Shown: in pieces, positions 53,640 to 64,000 of the stretch
How positions within the stretch are numbered: position 1 is the stretch's first letter
Layout: every line of letters starts with the position of its first letter
Assembly (NCBI GenBank): GCA_029204225.1
Contig: CM055095.1
Span: 52,985,836 to 53,049,835, forward strand
Origin: Diphasiastrum complanatum
Taxonomy: Eukaryota > Streptophyta > Lycopodiopsida > Lycopodiales > Lycopodiaceae
Reading direction: 5' to 3'
DNA length: 64,000 nt
Translations under genes and position numbers: made by a program
Notes under the pieces: generated by a model
The model's database searches: none
Told to the model about the DNA's origin: nothing
The model's input: only the letters and a program-made list of their open reading frames with translations

Positions 53640-54651
53640 TAGTTCAATGCATCGAGGAAATAGATCATTTCATTTTACCAACATTCAAGGAGCGTGCAAA
53701 ACTAGAAATTGATAAACGAATCAAAGCACTGAGGTCAGACAATGACGAAGAATACATTTAACCGAATTTAAGGAGTATTGGGCAAAGCTTATCACTGTAT
53801 AGGTACTCAAATCCACAAAGACAAAGAGTAGAGGCCGATTTACATCACTCAACAAGGGTACATTTATAATATGCAAAAGATATAATCTGATGAATTGCAA
53901 GTTAGCTCACTCACCAATGGACCCATGACTCATATTGTTGAAGGACCAATGTCCTCAGAAAAAGAAAAGAAGGAGCAAATGCAAGAGTACCCATGTCAAT
54001 AATAGGTTCTCTCATATATGTGATGATCAATAACAAGCTAGACATAGCGTTTGTAGTCAGTTCCTTAAGCTGATACATGGCTAATTTGGGTATTACACAT
54101 TTGGAAGGCTCTTATAAGATTTATGAGATATACTCAAGCTATGGTGGACCAATGCATCTGTTATGGACCAATTGATAAAGACAAGTTGGGCAAGAGATAT
54201 AGATACTCATAAATCCACACTTGGATTTACATTCTTCCTCAACAACAGTCCAATTTCATGGAACAGTTGCAAGCAAACCTTAGTAGTTCTATCATCTACA
54301 TAATTAGAGTATATTGCTGCCTCTCAAGCAACAAAGGAAGCAGTGTGGTTGAGGAACCTACTATTAGACATTTGTCTGAAAGAATATGCTCAAACAATTG
54401 TCTTATGTGACAACCAAAATGCTAGTGCTTTATCGATCAACCCTAGATTTCAGTCTAGGAGTAAGCACATTGAAATAAAGTATCACTATGTCAGAAGCAA
54501 AGTTCTCAACAATGAGGTAAGCTTGGAGTACTATCGAACGCAAGACATGACGACATATATTTTTACTAAGGCACTAGGCCTAGAGGCACACAACAGATAA
54601 CTAAGTTTAAGGATCAAGGCATTCATGGATTCATATTAAGGGGGAGGGGGG
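53640..54651 (+). pseudogene. Copia E2 pol remnant, second copy with internal deletion
   Basis: A scrap of integrase (IKALRSDNDEEYI, about 53715) is joined to the RT C-terminus (ITQQGYIYNMQK, about 53840), followed by an RNase H end with an open stretch at 54343-54600 (CDNQNASALSINPRFQSRSK, IEIKYHYVRSKVLNNEVSLE). It ends at a polypurine tract, TTAAGGGGGAGGGGGG, with an LTR start TGTTGGATTATT at 54652. It is related to E1 but not a simple duplicate. Confidence 0.78.
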
Positions 54652-55156
54652 TGTTGGATTATTATCCTTAAAATCCTATTGTTAATCTACATTCATTTAT
54701 GTATCCAGTTTTTGCATATTTGTTAGCCAAATTTTTGACATAAAAAATCAGGCTAATTTGGACAAGAATCAGTCATAGAATTATTGGGTGAACATTTGTA
54801 TGTCAGAGAATTCTACAAAATTTGATGCTAAATATTGGGACGGAGAGGGGTCCCGGCCCTTTGAAGGGCATAGAAATGATCAACGTATGCTCACTAATTG
54901 TTTTCCTTTGGTCAATCAATTTTTGCTGAATCTTTAATAAGCTAAAGATTTGATTGAAAGTATTTTATTTAAAATGAATCCAAGGTGATTGCCAGATAGA
55001 ACTCAAGATAAACTTAAGAAATGCAAGAATGTATAAACATGCAATAATTATGTAAACTAGCATTTTATCACAAAAATGGTTGTGACATATATATAATTTA
55101 TTCATCATCACAAGATTCAAATTCATCAGCCAATACATCGTGCAACTCATCTCCAC
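54652..55156. repeat. Probable 3' LTR of copia E2, right end unknown
   Basis: Begins TGTTGGATTATTATCC after the polypurine tract. No partner LTR exists in the window, so the end cannot be placed; the CACTA relic begins by 55157. Confidence 0.4.
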
Positions 55157-57358
55157 TTAGATGAATTTCATCATCACTGACCCTCTCTCATTTGTGCTTG
55201 AATCATCTGATTCATTTATAGTATTTTCAACAATATTTAAGAAACTTGGAGATATTTCTATATCCTCATCAACCATGCTTGTGTTGTCAATATGCAAGTC
55301 CTCCATTTCATTCTCAATGTAAGCATTTTCAAATACATGTCTTGCACGTGGCTTTAACTTGAACAACATACTTGTTTAGTTGTCCGGTTGAAAAAATACC
55401 TGCACATTTAACAATGTTAAGTTAAAAAAAGTTGTTATCAACATGGAACTAAGGTCCGCAATAGCCAGTTGCAATGAAATAGTGTAATATTTAATATATT
55501 GTTATAATTGAGAAAAAATGAATGTAAAACCCATGTAACACACCTGTTCACAATGACAAGGCAACACCAATGTGTCCGAAAAATCCATGCTTAATGTTTT
55601 GGTTGAATTGATAGCAAAAAATCCACTACGATCTCTTTTCACAGTTGCATTTGACCCTTGATAATTGATTTTGAACTATTTCACATCAAACAAAAAATAT
55701 TTACCATTTTCATCGAAACATACTTCATATATATCTTGAATAGTTCCTACATACTCAAGCTCTCCAGAAATTGGACTTTGGTCTCGTGCACTACTCCGAC
55801 TTTCTTAATTGAAAGACGCCATCACACCACAGTCATAAGTTTGTCATTTCATATCAACTCGTTCAACGTTATGATGATGACCATATGCCCACATTGCACT
55901 ATACTTTCAATACTGCCACAAATTAATTGTACTTAAGACAATAATCAATCATTGTACAAGTATATTGTATTTTTCTTTTAAAAAAAAAACAATAGACAAA
56001 CCTTCCAACCACATCCTATTGCAAATTATCATTCCATGTCAGATATGGCTTGTCCCTTTGATCTTGCTTGTTGGAGTGTGTCAACCATCCATTCTATGGT
56101 GCATTGGTTGGCAACATCACATGAAGGTGTAGGTCGACCCTACACCTATTACGTCGGTGTGTATTTCTTGCCAACACTCTTTTTTCTTCTCTTTTTTTCC
56201 AATCACTTATCCATCACTCCAAAATTATAGAGCACGGAAGTAGAAATTTTTTCTCTAAGAGAATGTGTCATTTTCCTAGGAGCACCTATACCTTGGGGTT
56301 TTTCACCTTTTAACTCATTGTTCTCCTCATCATTCCATAGTCATGGAGTAGGCGGATGTATTTGAAGCAAAATTCAATGACATAAATAAAGAGATTCTTG
56401 CACTAACCTCGGGCATGCTTCCCTCTGGTCTTGCCTTTTGACGCAATACCAATTTCTTGGACCAAGTGCACAAGTAGATGCACTTGTATGTCCAAGATGG
56501 AGGTTGGCAAATCTCTCTCAAGCATACAAACAACCTCCGCTATATTTTCATGTTTTTTTTTCACATCTATTTGACAAATCTCCTTGTCACACATCCATCT
56601 ACATCATATTTGTAGTATATGATCATCATATGACTTTATCAAACTCGTATGTAAAAGAAATACGCAATAGCGTAAAACGTGAATGAAATAAATGTAAGTA
56701 CCTGACAATGGATGCTAATTTATAAATGGTATAGCGAAGTCGATAAGTTAGACATCAACGAACACACATTGGAAATATGTACTCGAGCGTCTTCAGCCAA
56801 TCATGACATTTAAGGCCATGAAGTTTTCCATCTGTTGTGAATGATGTTCGTAGTGCATGAGCAAAACTAGTGGATGTTCTCATCTTGCAAATGATTGATC
56901 ATACATACTTGTACTCTTCCTTGGTAAGAATCCAAGGGGCTCTTGAATGATATGAGTATTTCCATCTATACCCAATTTTGGCCAATACTCCTTTTTTTGT
57001 CTTTCATTCTTGTAGGTCTTGTCTTGCATTAATACTATCTTTTTCGCCCACCAAGTGTTTCCATATTGATTCACCCACATTTTTGAATATTGGATCAAGC
57101 AAGTGATTGATCAAAAGTTTATTCCAATATGGTAGACAATGAAAGATAGATAGTCTTTTCATTCCATTGATTGGCTTGCTCTTAGATTCAATGTAGAGCT
57201 TGTGCCAATCTGCCATGGACGTTCTCTTTGGAGGCATCCTTGTTTCTGTCTTTCCTCCAAAAAGCCCCTTCTTTGTGTATTTCAAACTGAATGATCCTCA
57301 TGCAGGTACTTGCGATGATTTTCATATACAACTTTGCTTTGATGACATGAGTGTTGAG
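55157..57358 (-). pseudogene. CACTA (En/Spm) transposase relic, TNP2 with DUF4218/DUF4216 parts
   Basis: Minus-strand pieces lie in the order of plant TNP2-type proteins: SIFHCLPYWNKLLINH and ESIW..INARQDLQE (57004-57160), LHGLKCHDWLKTLEYIFP (about 56760-56820), LPTSILDIQVHLLVHLVQEI (about 56445-56510), RPEGSMPE (about 56425), then the DUF4216 part with SARDQSPISGELEYVGTIQD (about 55740-55795), NGKYFLFDVK and KLKPRARHVFE. Stops and frame changes occur throughout. The N-terminal side is cut at 57359 by the gypsy LTR. No CACTA termini were found. Confidence 0.8.
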
Positions 57359-57795
57359 TGTTGGAGGGTCTGCGGATCCCAAGGCTAACCCTAGTTAATA
57401 AGTGAAAGGGATTTGGCACCCTGTGTGTGTAAGTCCAGCCCGATGATCACATAGTTATTTGATTAGTTAGAAGTTAATAAAGGACTTTAGGCCTTTTTGC
57501 GGCAATTAAATGTCGCAAGGCCTAATAGTCAAGTTAGTGAATAAAAAGGGCTCCTCCCAATTTTTGAATTTCAAATAATAAGGGAGGTGGAGATTAGCCA
57601 ATAGGATTTGAGGCCAAAGCCCTAAAGTCCACTCTATATAGTGGTGGATTTGAGTTATTTTGTACATTCACTCTTCATTTCAATAAAGCAGGTGGATCCT
57701 CTTTCAAATAGATATGGACCTCCTCTATCTCTCATATTTTCTTTGGATTTGCTAATTGTTGTATTTGATGCTTGTTGGAGTTTATCTTTATTCTA

Positions 57796-57893
<98 letters not shown>

Positions 57894-58072
57894 ATCATTG
57901 CTTGAGTAGTGTTAATGGATCATAGAGTAAATCTTAGTGTTAGATGTAGATCATATGTATCGCTCTCATGGGAACGAATCTTCGCGTGACAACAAGTTAA
58001 TCCTCTTCTTCTCCTTTGATGCTTGATGTGCTTGGATCTAGGATTGAGGGTGGATAGGAAATACCCGCTACA
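57359..58072 (+). repeat. Ty3/gypsy-type LTR, copy D2 (714 bp)
   Basis: Starts TGTTGGAGGGTCTGCGG, ends CGCTACA, and aligns along its length with the D1 LTR at 1531-2281, including AATAAGTGARAGRGATTTGG and ACTTTAGGCCTTTTTGCGG. It is inserted into the CACTA relic. Its internal (GT)n(GA)n tract (57799-57890) is greatly expanded relative to D1. Confidence 0.75.
57799..57890. repeat. Compound microsatellite (GT)n(GA)n inside the D2 LTR
   Basis: About 60 bases of GT followed by about 32 bases of GA. Confidence 0.98.
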
Positions 58073-58076
58073 ATTT

Positions 58077-58094
58077 TGGCATCGTTTTCGGGGA
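58077..58094 (+). promoter_or_regulatory. Primer binding site, Asp-tRNA type (mutated)
   Basis: TGGCATCGTTTTCGGGGA at the same offset from the LTR end as in D1. The differences from D1 include CG-to-CA/TG type changes. Confidence 0.7.
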
Positions 58095-58770
58095 GATACG
58101 CCAATTTTTCATTTTTCAGCATGTTTATGGTCCATGCTTGGATGTTAGCTTGCATTTAGGCATCTTATCTTGGCATAATAGTGTTAAAATTTCATTTTAG
58201 GGTTAATTTGGGAGAGGTTTTGCTTGATCGATATGGATTTTTTTGCTTGAAATATTATTTTACTGTTGAGCAGGGGAAGCTAGATAGATCACCATTCCTA
58301 AGATCCATTTGAATCTGAAAAAGTCAGAGAAATCAATAAAAATTGTTCATTTCTGCTATTTTGGTGACAAAAGAGGCAAATTTTCATCAGAACCTGATAA
58401 CTTAATGTTCCTTTCCAACCAACCTTTGCCGACTTGCAAACAGTACCATCATGATACAATGAAGCTATAGTTTGAAGGGCGAAGGTTACAAAAATGAAAA
58501 AAAAAATTCCTAAAAACAAAAAAACACAGAAAACCAACCTTCACCTGGTCTACTGTACCTAGATCTGACCCAGATCTATCTATAACCAAGTCGACAAAGG
58601 TTAATTCCAAAAAATAGAAGGCTAAAGTGACAATTCCACTAGTTGTTGGTAATCTTTTGTAGAAAGTTTAACACCTTTTTGCAAGAATATCAGTTTTTTT
58701 GAGAGGAACCTTCGCTTGAACCTTCGATAGAGTCACAGTCAATCCATCATACTAATTTTGATAATTAATA
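58095..58770 (+). other. Gypsy D2 leader, truncated
   Basis: Aligns with the D1 leader to about D1 position 2960, then stops at a junction with the inverted block. It carries decayed versions of the CTTCGCC/GGCGAAG motif, several with TG or CA in place of CG. Confidence 0.6.
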
Positions 58771-58777
58771 AGCTGGA

Positions 58778-59112
58778 AACCCACACAACGCATTGGTGTG
58801 AGAGAAGCGATGTTCTCCCACGAACAGTGCCTCGCTTACTAGCGGACTACTTGGATATCTATGGATCCTGCTTACAATGTCTCGCTCATTGGCGGACTTC
58901 CCTATTCTGTATTTGTTCTATATGTATCTTCTATTCTTTTTTTTTATTAGTGCATTTGGCAACTGCATATATTCAGAGCAATATCTTGATTAGATAGATT
59001 AAACAATCTAAGACTAATCACAAATTACAAGAGCGGCGGATTAGGCATGTCCTAACATTCTTCTATTGACATCATCATATCATATCAAGAAATTGTACTT
59101 CATGGTTCTTTC
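58778..59112 (-). repeat. Inverted fragment of the copia C LTR
   Basis: About 335 bases are the reverse complement of 63105-63440, the 3' part of the copia C LTR, with roughly 85-90% identity by eye. Shared landmarks are TTCTCCCACGAACAGTG and AATATCTTGATTAGATAGAT. Confidence 0.85.
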
Positions 59113-59480
59113 AATACTATTTTGGGTAAAATATCACTTATCTGACTGTTTCTGACAAATCTGGAAAATTTAACCTTTGTCTGATTGACAATAGGTATAT
59201 CTGATAGTGATGATGCTAGGGTAGAACTGGCAAAGGTTCTAATCTAACGAACAATGATTTTTTGTAGCTCAGCGAGGATTAAGATAGACTTTTTGAATAA
59301 TCTAGATGGATCTAGCCGAACTCAAAATTGATGGATTTCTATACTAAGTTTGGAAACCTCAAACAAATCGGCAAATGATCAAGAGTGATATTGTTATTTT
59401 TGCAAAAAAGAACATTTTTTTGACAAACACAGCTCAGTAGAACAAAAGAGAATCAATAGATGATGTTGTAGCTATTATGC
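59113..59480 (-). other. Inverted fragment of the gypsy leader
   Basis: On the minus strand it aligns with the D1 leader from about 2880 to 3215: TTTGTCAAAAAAATG, TTTTTTGCAAAA, ACTCTTGATC, TTTTGAGTTCGGC and AAAATAGTATTGAA. It adjoins the inverted copia LTR fragment. Confidence 0.7.
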
Positions 59481-59735
59481 ACAAATCATTCTAAATTATC
59501 TGATCTCGATTAAATTACTATCTGCTTATTGTTCATGTATCTCATTCGCTTGTTTTATGTATTCCGCACATAGGTTCTATCTTGTTGAATGCTGAATTAA
59601 CTTAAAGGTAGGTCAACAGTGTCTGTCTACATTCTGGAGGATTGTAGAAATGATATAGCAGGCAGTGAACAGCAATCATATCCAAACTCCATCCAAATTT
59701 ATTTGCGTTTCATTCGTATCGATTCGCATCAACAG

Positions 59736-59799
59736 TGGTATTAAAGCTTGATTCTCAACAAGGGTATCAGAGCTTGGTTTCCTATAGTGGTATCAGAGC
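59736..59799 (+). promoter_or_regulatory. Three PBS-like sites at 26-bp spacing
   Basis: TGGTATTAAAGC (59736), GGGTATCAGAGC (59762) and TGGTATCAGAGC (59788) are spaced exactly 26 bases apart, and the bases between them are partly alike (CTTGATTCT, CTTGGTTTC). Only the third is a perfect Met-tRNA PBS. Confidence 0.85.
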
Positions 59800-59909
59800 T
59801 GTAGAGTCGGTAATCAAAACTTCTTATAGTCTGATATAGCCACCAAGCTATCGAATCCAAGAGGCAAAGCATTTAAGACAAAGAACCAGTAATAAGCAGA
59901 ATATAGTTC

Positions 59910-60472
59910 ATGACAATGGCTTCAATAGGTAGTACACAATCAAAGATCTGCACAATCCTTGACTCATCAAGGTCTCCCTTTCTAGCATGGAAGGTAAAGA
60001 CCTCTCTTATACTAAAGGGAGAAGGATTATTTCCCCGGGTGGACGGCACCGAAGAAATGCCTACAACTACAGGCAAGAAGCCACGCGAATGGAGCACCTT
60101 GATCACAAAGACGCTTCTGACCGAGCTCTCTACAACAATGAGGAAAAGACAAAGAAGCAGTTCAAGCCTAAGAGGGAGTCAGACCGAAGGCAGGATCGAG
60201 ACCAGCAAGAAAAGGGAGCCAACAGAGGAAAATGGAAGAACAAAGGAAGGCCGAAACAGCAGAATGGTGACAAGAAGATATGTGTGAGATGCAAACGTGA
60301 AGGACATACAGTCGATTCGTGCTGGCTGAATTCAAAGATCGAGTGTATCCATTGTCACAAGAAGGGTCATGCAACCATGGATTGTTACCTAAACCCAAAA
60401 AACAAACAAGCTCAAAGGCAGGACGGGAGAACAATAATAGTTCGTCCTACGTCAAAGAGCCAGAAAGCTTGA
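59910..60472 (+). pseudogene. Copia C gag with two zinc knuckles, frameshifted
   Basis: The start (MTMASIGSTQSKICTILD) is in one frame and the zinc-knuckle region in another. Two CX2CX4HX4C knuckles, CVRCKREGHTVDSC and CIHCHKKGHATMDC, lie in tandem at about 60280-60390; most copia gags, including the intact element here, have one. A large part of the central gag is missing. Confidence 0.78.
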
Positions 60473-63027
60473 AGATGGGCAAAAGTAGACCAAATCACGG
60501 TAATTCGACCGCCTATATCTGTACAAACGTGTGTGTAGCCTCCACATCTGACACACGAGAGGTGATCCTTGATTCAGGAGCTACCTCACACTTCGTTACA
60601 TCAAGACAAATAATGTCTGACTTTTGGAGTGTAGATCCATCAAGATTTATTATTCTTGGAGATGGATCAAAGCATGATGGCCTATTCGATGGCTCAAAGA
60701 GTGTTGTGGGCTGAAGCAGTAACTACAACTGCCTACATTCAGAAGGGACAGGAAATTTGGTGTTCCTCACACAACACCACACGAACTATGGTGGGTAAGA
60801 AAATTCAATCTGACTCATATTCGAATAAATGGCTGTGCAGCATATGCACATGTTTCTGACAAGCTTCAAAAGAAGCTTGATGAGAAAGCAGAACAAGGAT
60901 ATCTTGTAGGATATGACAATCATTCGTCATACTACATAATCTATATGCCAGAGTCAAACATAGTCAAGACAGTCAGAGACATCAAGTTTGATGAGACCAA
61001 AACAATGGTTGAAGACAATAATATGATCTACCAACTGCAACAGAGGAAGCAGAACACAAACATTCAGACAAAGATGTTTGAGTTGCACCTCAATCAAGCG
61101 ACAAATTAGATGAAGAAAGATTCGCAAGCCAGCCTACTGCTACAACACTTGTAAACCGAAATGGTTTCGGACCTAGCAGAATAGATAAAGACAAGAGCAT
61201 TGCAGTACTAGAAGGATTTGCCAGAAGATCAACAAGAGAGCGAAGACCGCCAACAAGATTTGTGCCAGGTGGCTCAACTTCTACATCTGAAGGTTTTGTG
61301 GATTCAGTGGAGAACCACAAACATTCGAGGAAGCAATTGAATGTCTAGACAAGGACAGATGGATCCAAGCCATGAATGAAGAGATGGAATCCATGAAGAA
61401 GAATGAGGTATGGACGTTGCAGCCATTACCAAATAAGCGAACAATTGTATAATGCAAATGGGTTTACAAGTTGAAGTATGGACCAAATGGAAATGTTTTC
61501 AAAGTATAAAGCCAGACTTGTAGCAAAGGGTTTTTCTTAGAAATATGGTATCAACTATGCTGAGACCTTCCCTTTTGTCATGAAACATTCATTCCTACGC
61601 CTATTGTTTGCATATGCAGCCACTTATGATCTCAGGATTCACATCGTGGACGAGAAGGTGGCCTTCTTACATGGCGAGCTAGATGAAGAAGTCTACATGG
61701 ATCAACCTCCAGGCTACATTTCAAACTCACTTCCTATTTATGCATGCAGAATGCACAAGAGTATCTACGGTCTGAAGCAATCAACTCGACAATAGTATAA
61801 GAAGAAAGATCATGCCATGAAATCCTTAGGATTCAAGCCACTAATAGCTGATTCCAATGTCTATGTAAGAATTACAGATGGAAAGATCATCACTGTAGCT
61901 GTATACATGGATGACACTCTGATACTCTGCAAAAGTGAAGAACTTATTGCTAAAGAAAGTGGGACATCTTGAACCATTTCAAGATTACAGACCTAGGAAA
62001 CGCCAGATGTTATCTTGGCTTACAGATTGACAAAGACTATGATGAAGGGAAGTTATACTTTCATCAGTCCAGATATACCCAGAAAATTCTAGAAGATTTC
62101 AGGATGATGAATTGCTAAGGAGCAAACACTCTAATGCTTGTAGGAACAATCATGACGAATGAAGATTGTTTGAAGACCGAAGACGAAAGAGAATTGATGG
62201 AGCATATACCATACAGGAAGCTCATCGGATCACTAATGTATTTTGCAGATAAAACACGTCATGACATTGCTTATGCTGTGTCCAGGATGAGCCAATTCAG
62301 TACGAATCTAGGCTCAACTCACTGGAAGATTGCGAATCGAATCTTACAATACCTTCAACTATTGAAGGATTTTGGATTGTGTTATTCTCGTGATGTAGGA
62401 TTCCAGATGCTTTCCTACAGTGATGCTAGCTGGGCATCTCTCAAGGACGACTCTAAAAGTGTCTCAGGAGGACGCACCATCGCAGTAGGAGCAGCAATTC
62501 TATGGGTCAGCAAAAGGCAGGCCATCGTAGCTCAGTCATCCTATGAAGCAGAATATGTAGCAGCAGCGAAGATGGCCAATGAAATCACTTGGCTCAAACT
62601 AGGTGAAACGAGAAATGAGCCTCTAATTTTGCAGATGGACAATACATCTGCAATACACCTGACAAAGGATCCCATGTTTCACTCAAGGACGAAACACATT
62701 GCAATCAAGTACCACTTGATAAGGGATCTGATCAAAAAGAAGAATCTGCAAACTACTTTCATTGGAACAAAGAAGATGGTTGCTGACATCTTCACAAAGG
62801 CCTTAGACAAAGGTTTGTTCGAGAAAAAAAGGAGCAGTCTAGGAGTCATCAAGATACCATGCTTTGAGAGGGAGCTGAAGAAACAAGGTGTTTCTATTAC
62901 CAAAGCTCTGCTAGCTCTCGACTCCCAACCTCTCAAATACCTCCAACTCAAAGAGCTCAAAAACGAATATCTCAAAGACCTCGAAAATGACAAACTCGAA
63001 GAACTCAAAAAACAAGAACTCGAATGA
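60473..63027 (+). pseudogene. Copia C pol, integrase mostly deleted, RNase H open
   Basis: Protease is recognisable (ILDSGATSHFVTS, about 60570). Soon after, the frame jumps to the C-terminal half of integrase (MMAYSMAQRVLWAEAV, about 60667), so the catalytic core is lost. RT is interrupted by several stops between 61440 and 62120; the region of the active site reads YMDD near 61905. From 62134 an open frame of 297 codons covers the RT end and RNase H (SYSDASWASLKDDSKS, QSSYEAEYVAAAKMANE, DNTSAIHLTKDPMF). It continues 46 codons past the LTR start with a Lys/Leu/Glu-rich tail. Confidence 0.82.
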
Positions 63028-63448
63028 CGCGAAACGAAAATGTTCGAGACACTCGAAGATTGAATACTTTCAATTCTTCATGCTCCAAATGATCAGGAAG
63101 ATCAACCAAGTACCATGAAGTACAGTTTCCTGATATGATATGATGACGTCAGTAGAAGAACGTTAGAACGTGCCTAATCTGCCGCTCTAGTAATCTGTGA
63201 TTAGTCTTAGATTGTTTGATCTATCTAATCAAGATATTGATCTAAATATATGCAGTTGCTAAATGCACTAACTAAAAAAAAAGAATAGAAGATACATATA
63301 GAACAAATACAGAATAGGAAAGTTCGCCAGTGAGCGAGAAATTGTAAGCAGGATCCACAAAGATCCAAGTAGTTCGCTAGTAAGCGAGACACTGTTCGTG
63401 GGAGAACACCGCTTGTCTCACGCCAATGCGCTATGTGGGTTTGTTACA
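62889..63448 (+). repeat. 3' LTR of copia C (about 560 bp)
   Basis: Begins TGTTTCTATTACC after the purine tract GAGCTGAAGAAACAAGG and ends near GGGTTTGTTACA. Both borders are inferred. The 3' part is repeated in inverted form at 58778-59112. Confidence 0.6.
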
Positions 63449-64000
63449 TAGTGTTGGAATTTTCCTTAAATTCAACTGGTAATGAAGATCTATTTATTAC
63501 CTTTCTACAGAACTGTTGGCAAAACAAGTCTACAATTTTACTCTTGTTGTCGCTATAGTCTGCATTTTAACTCAAGCATTTTCACAGGCCATCGCTGAAA
63601 TTTCTGACACTATTGCCTTTTTGCCTCAGGCCATCTTGAGCGGCTAAGTGTTTTGTGACAATTCCAGAAAGGGGACAGCTGCAGAATCTACAGAAATACA
63701 AGTAAAATTGAATAGAGAGATTCCAAATATCAAATCCTTACGTCTTCAAGCTCCAACAATGAACCGATCTATTGATCAATTTAGCACCTGTTAACTATCT
63801 TGTAATTGTAAAGTTAAGATAGCACAAGATCTTCCAGTTGCTATATATGTAAATGAGCGATTGAAGAAAAAGGTGAGGCGGACCTACTCAGCATTCACGT
63901 TCTTCCTACGGCAGACAATAGCAACTGACATTTCTATGTCAGTGATTCATGTAGTATTACTGCTGTGATGTTTCCGCCTTCTATCACTTATTGTCTTGCA
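63449..64000. other. No gene recognised at the window end
   Basis: AT-rich, non-coding. A TGTTGGAATTTTCC at 63452 could start another LTR, but no second end is in view. Confidence 0.35.

Larger units (their letters stand above)
59735..63448 (+). mobile_element. Copia element C, partly decayed
   Basis: PBS repeats, gag, protease, a deleted integrase, RT, an intact RNase H stretch and a 3' LTR occur in order on the plus strand. Sequence just before the PBS ends CATCAACA, a plausible 5' LTR end, but it does not match the 3' LTR, so the element has a replaced or very diverged 5' end. Confidence 0.78.

Noticed and set aside
58778-63440. Long inverted repeats as termini of a DNA transposon carrying pol genes
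   Set aside because: The right arm is the interior of a normal 3' LTR, the left arm is truncated and adjoins inverted gypsy leader, and no target duplication was found. Nested insertion plus inversion explains it better.

Overview
This is nuclear DNA from a land plant, most likely a seed plant with a large, transposon-rich genome. The evidence is an mTERF protein of the land-plant type, a split metallo-hydrolase gene with GT-AG introns, Ty1/copia and Ty3/gypsy elements with plant-type primer binding sites, CACTA, hAT and LINE remnants, and many (CT)n/(CA)n microsatellites. The species cannot be fixed from the sequence. Long transposon-filled introns would fit an early-diverging angiosperm or a gymnosperm, but that is a weak inference.

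Two host genes are visible, both on the minus strand. The first is a single-exon mTERF gene (9036-10628), predicted to act in an organelle. The second has no long open frame. Twelve short exons between 17735 and 49937 read, in order, as a metallo-beta-lactamase-fold hydrolase of about 371 residues. Its introns reach 11.6, 7.4 and 5.6 kb and each holds retrotransposon sequence. One extra base at the exon 4/intron 4 boundary breaks the predicted frame and needs checking.

Layout. 1531-8200: nested gypsy-type LTR/leader pieces and an internally deleted copia element. 9036-10628: mTERF. 10790-12990: LINE reverse-transcriptase debris. 13880-14020: 141-bp hAT MITE. 15489-15860: 196-bp tandem duplication. 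17098-17281: long hairpin. 17735-49937: hydrolase gene. Its introns carry a 618-bp hAT-type element, a chimeric copia remnant, an orphan LTR with PBS, a minus-strand gag-only retrotransposon with a 234-codon ORF of unknown function, a nearly pristine copia element with an intact 1383-codon polyprotein, a 788-bp hAT-type element and a LINE ORF1-like relic. 51060-54651: two decayed copia pol segments. 55157-57358: CACTA (TNP2) relic cut by a gypsy LTR. 57359-63448: gypsy leader, an inverted LTR/leader block, and a copia element with a triplicated primer binding site.

The best candidates for something new are the gag-only element with its unknown ORF, the triplicated 26-bp PBS, the CTTCGCC/GGCGAAG motif array in the gypsy leaders, and the structure of the hydrolase gene. 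No CRISPR array, tRNA or rRNA gene was seen.
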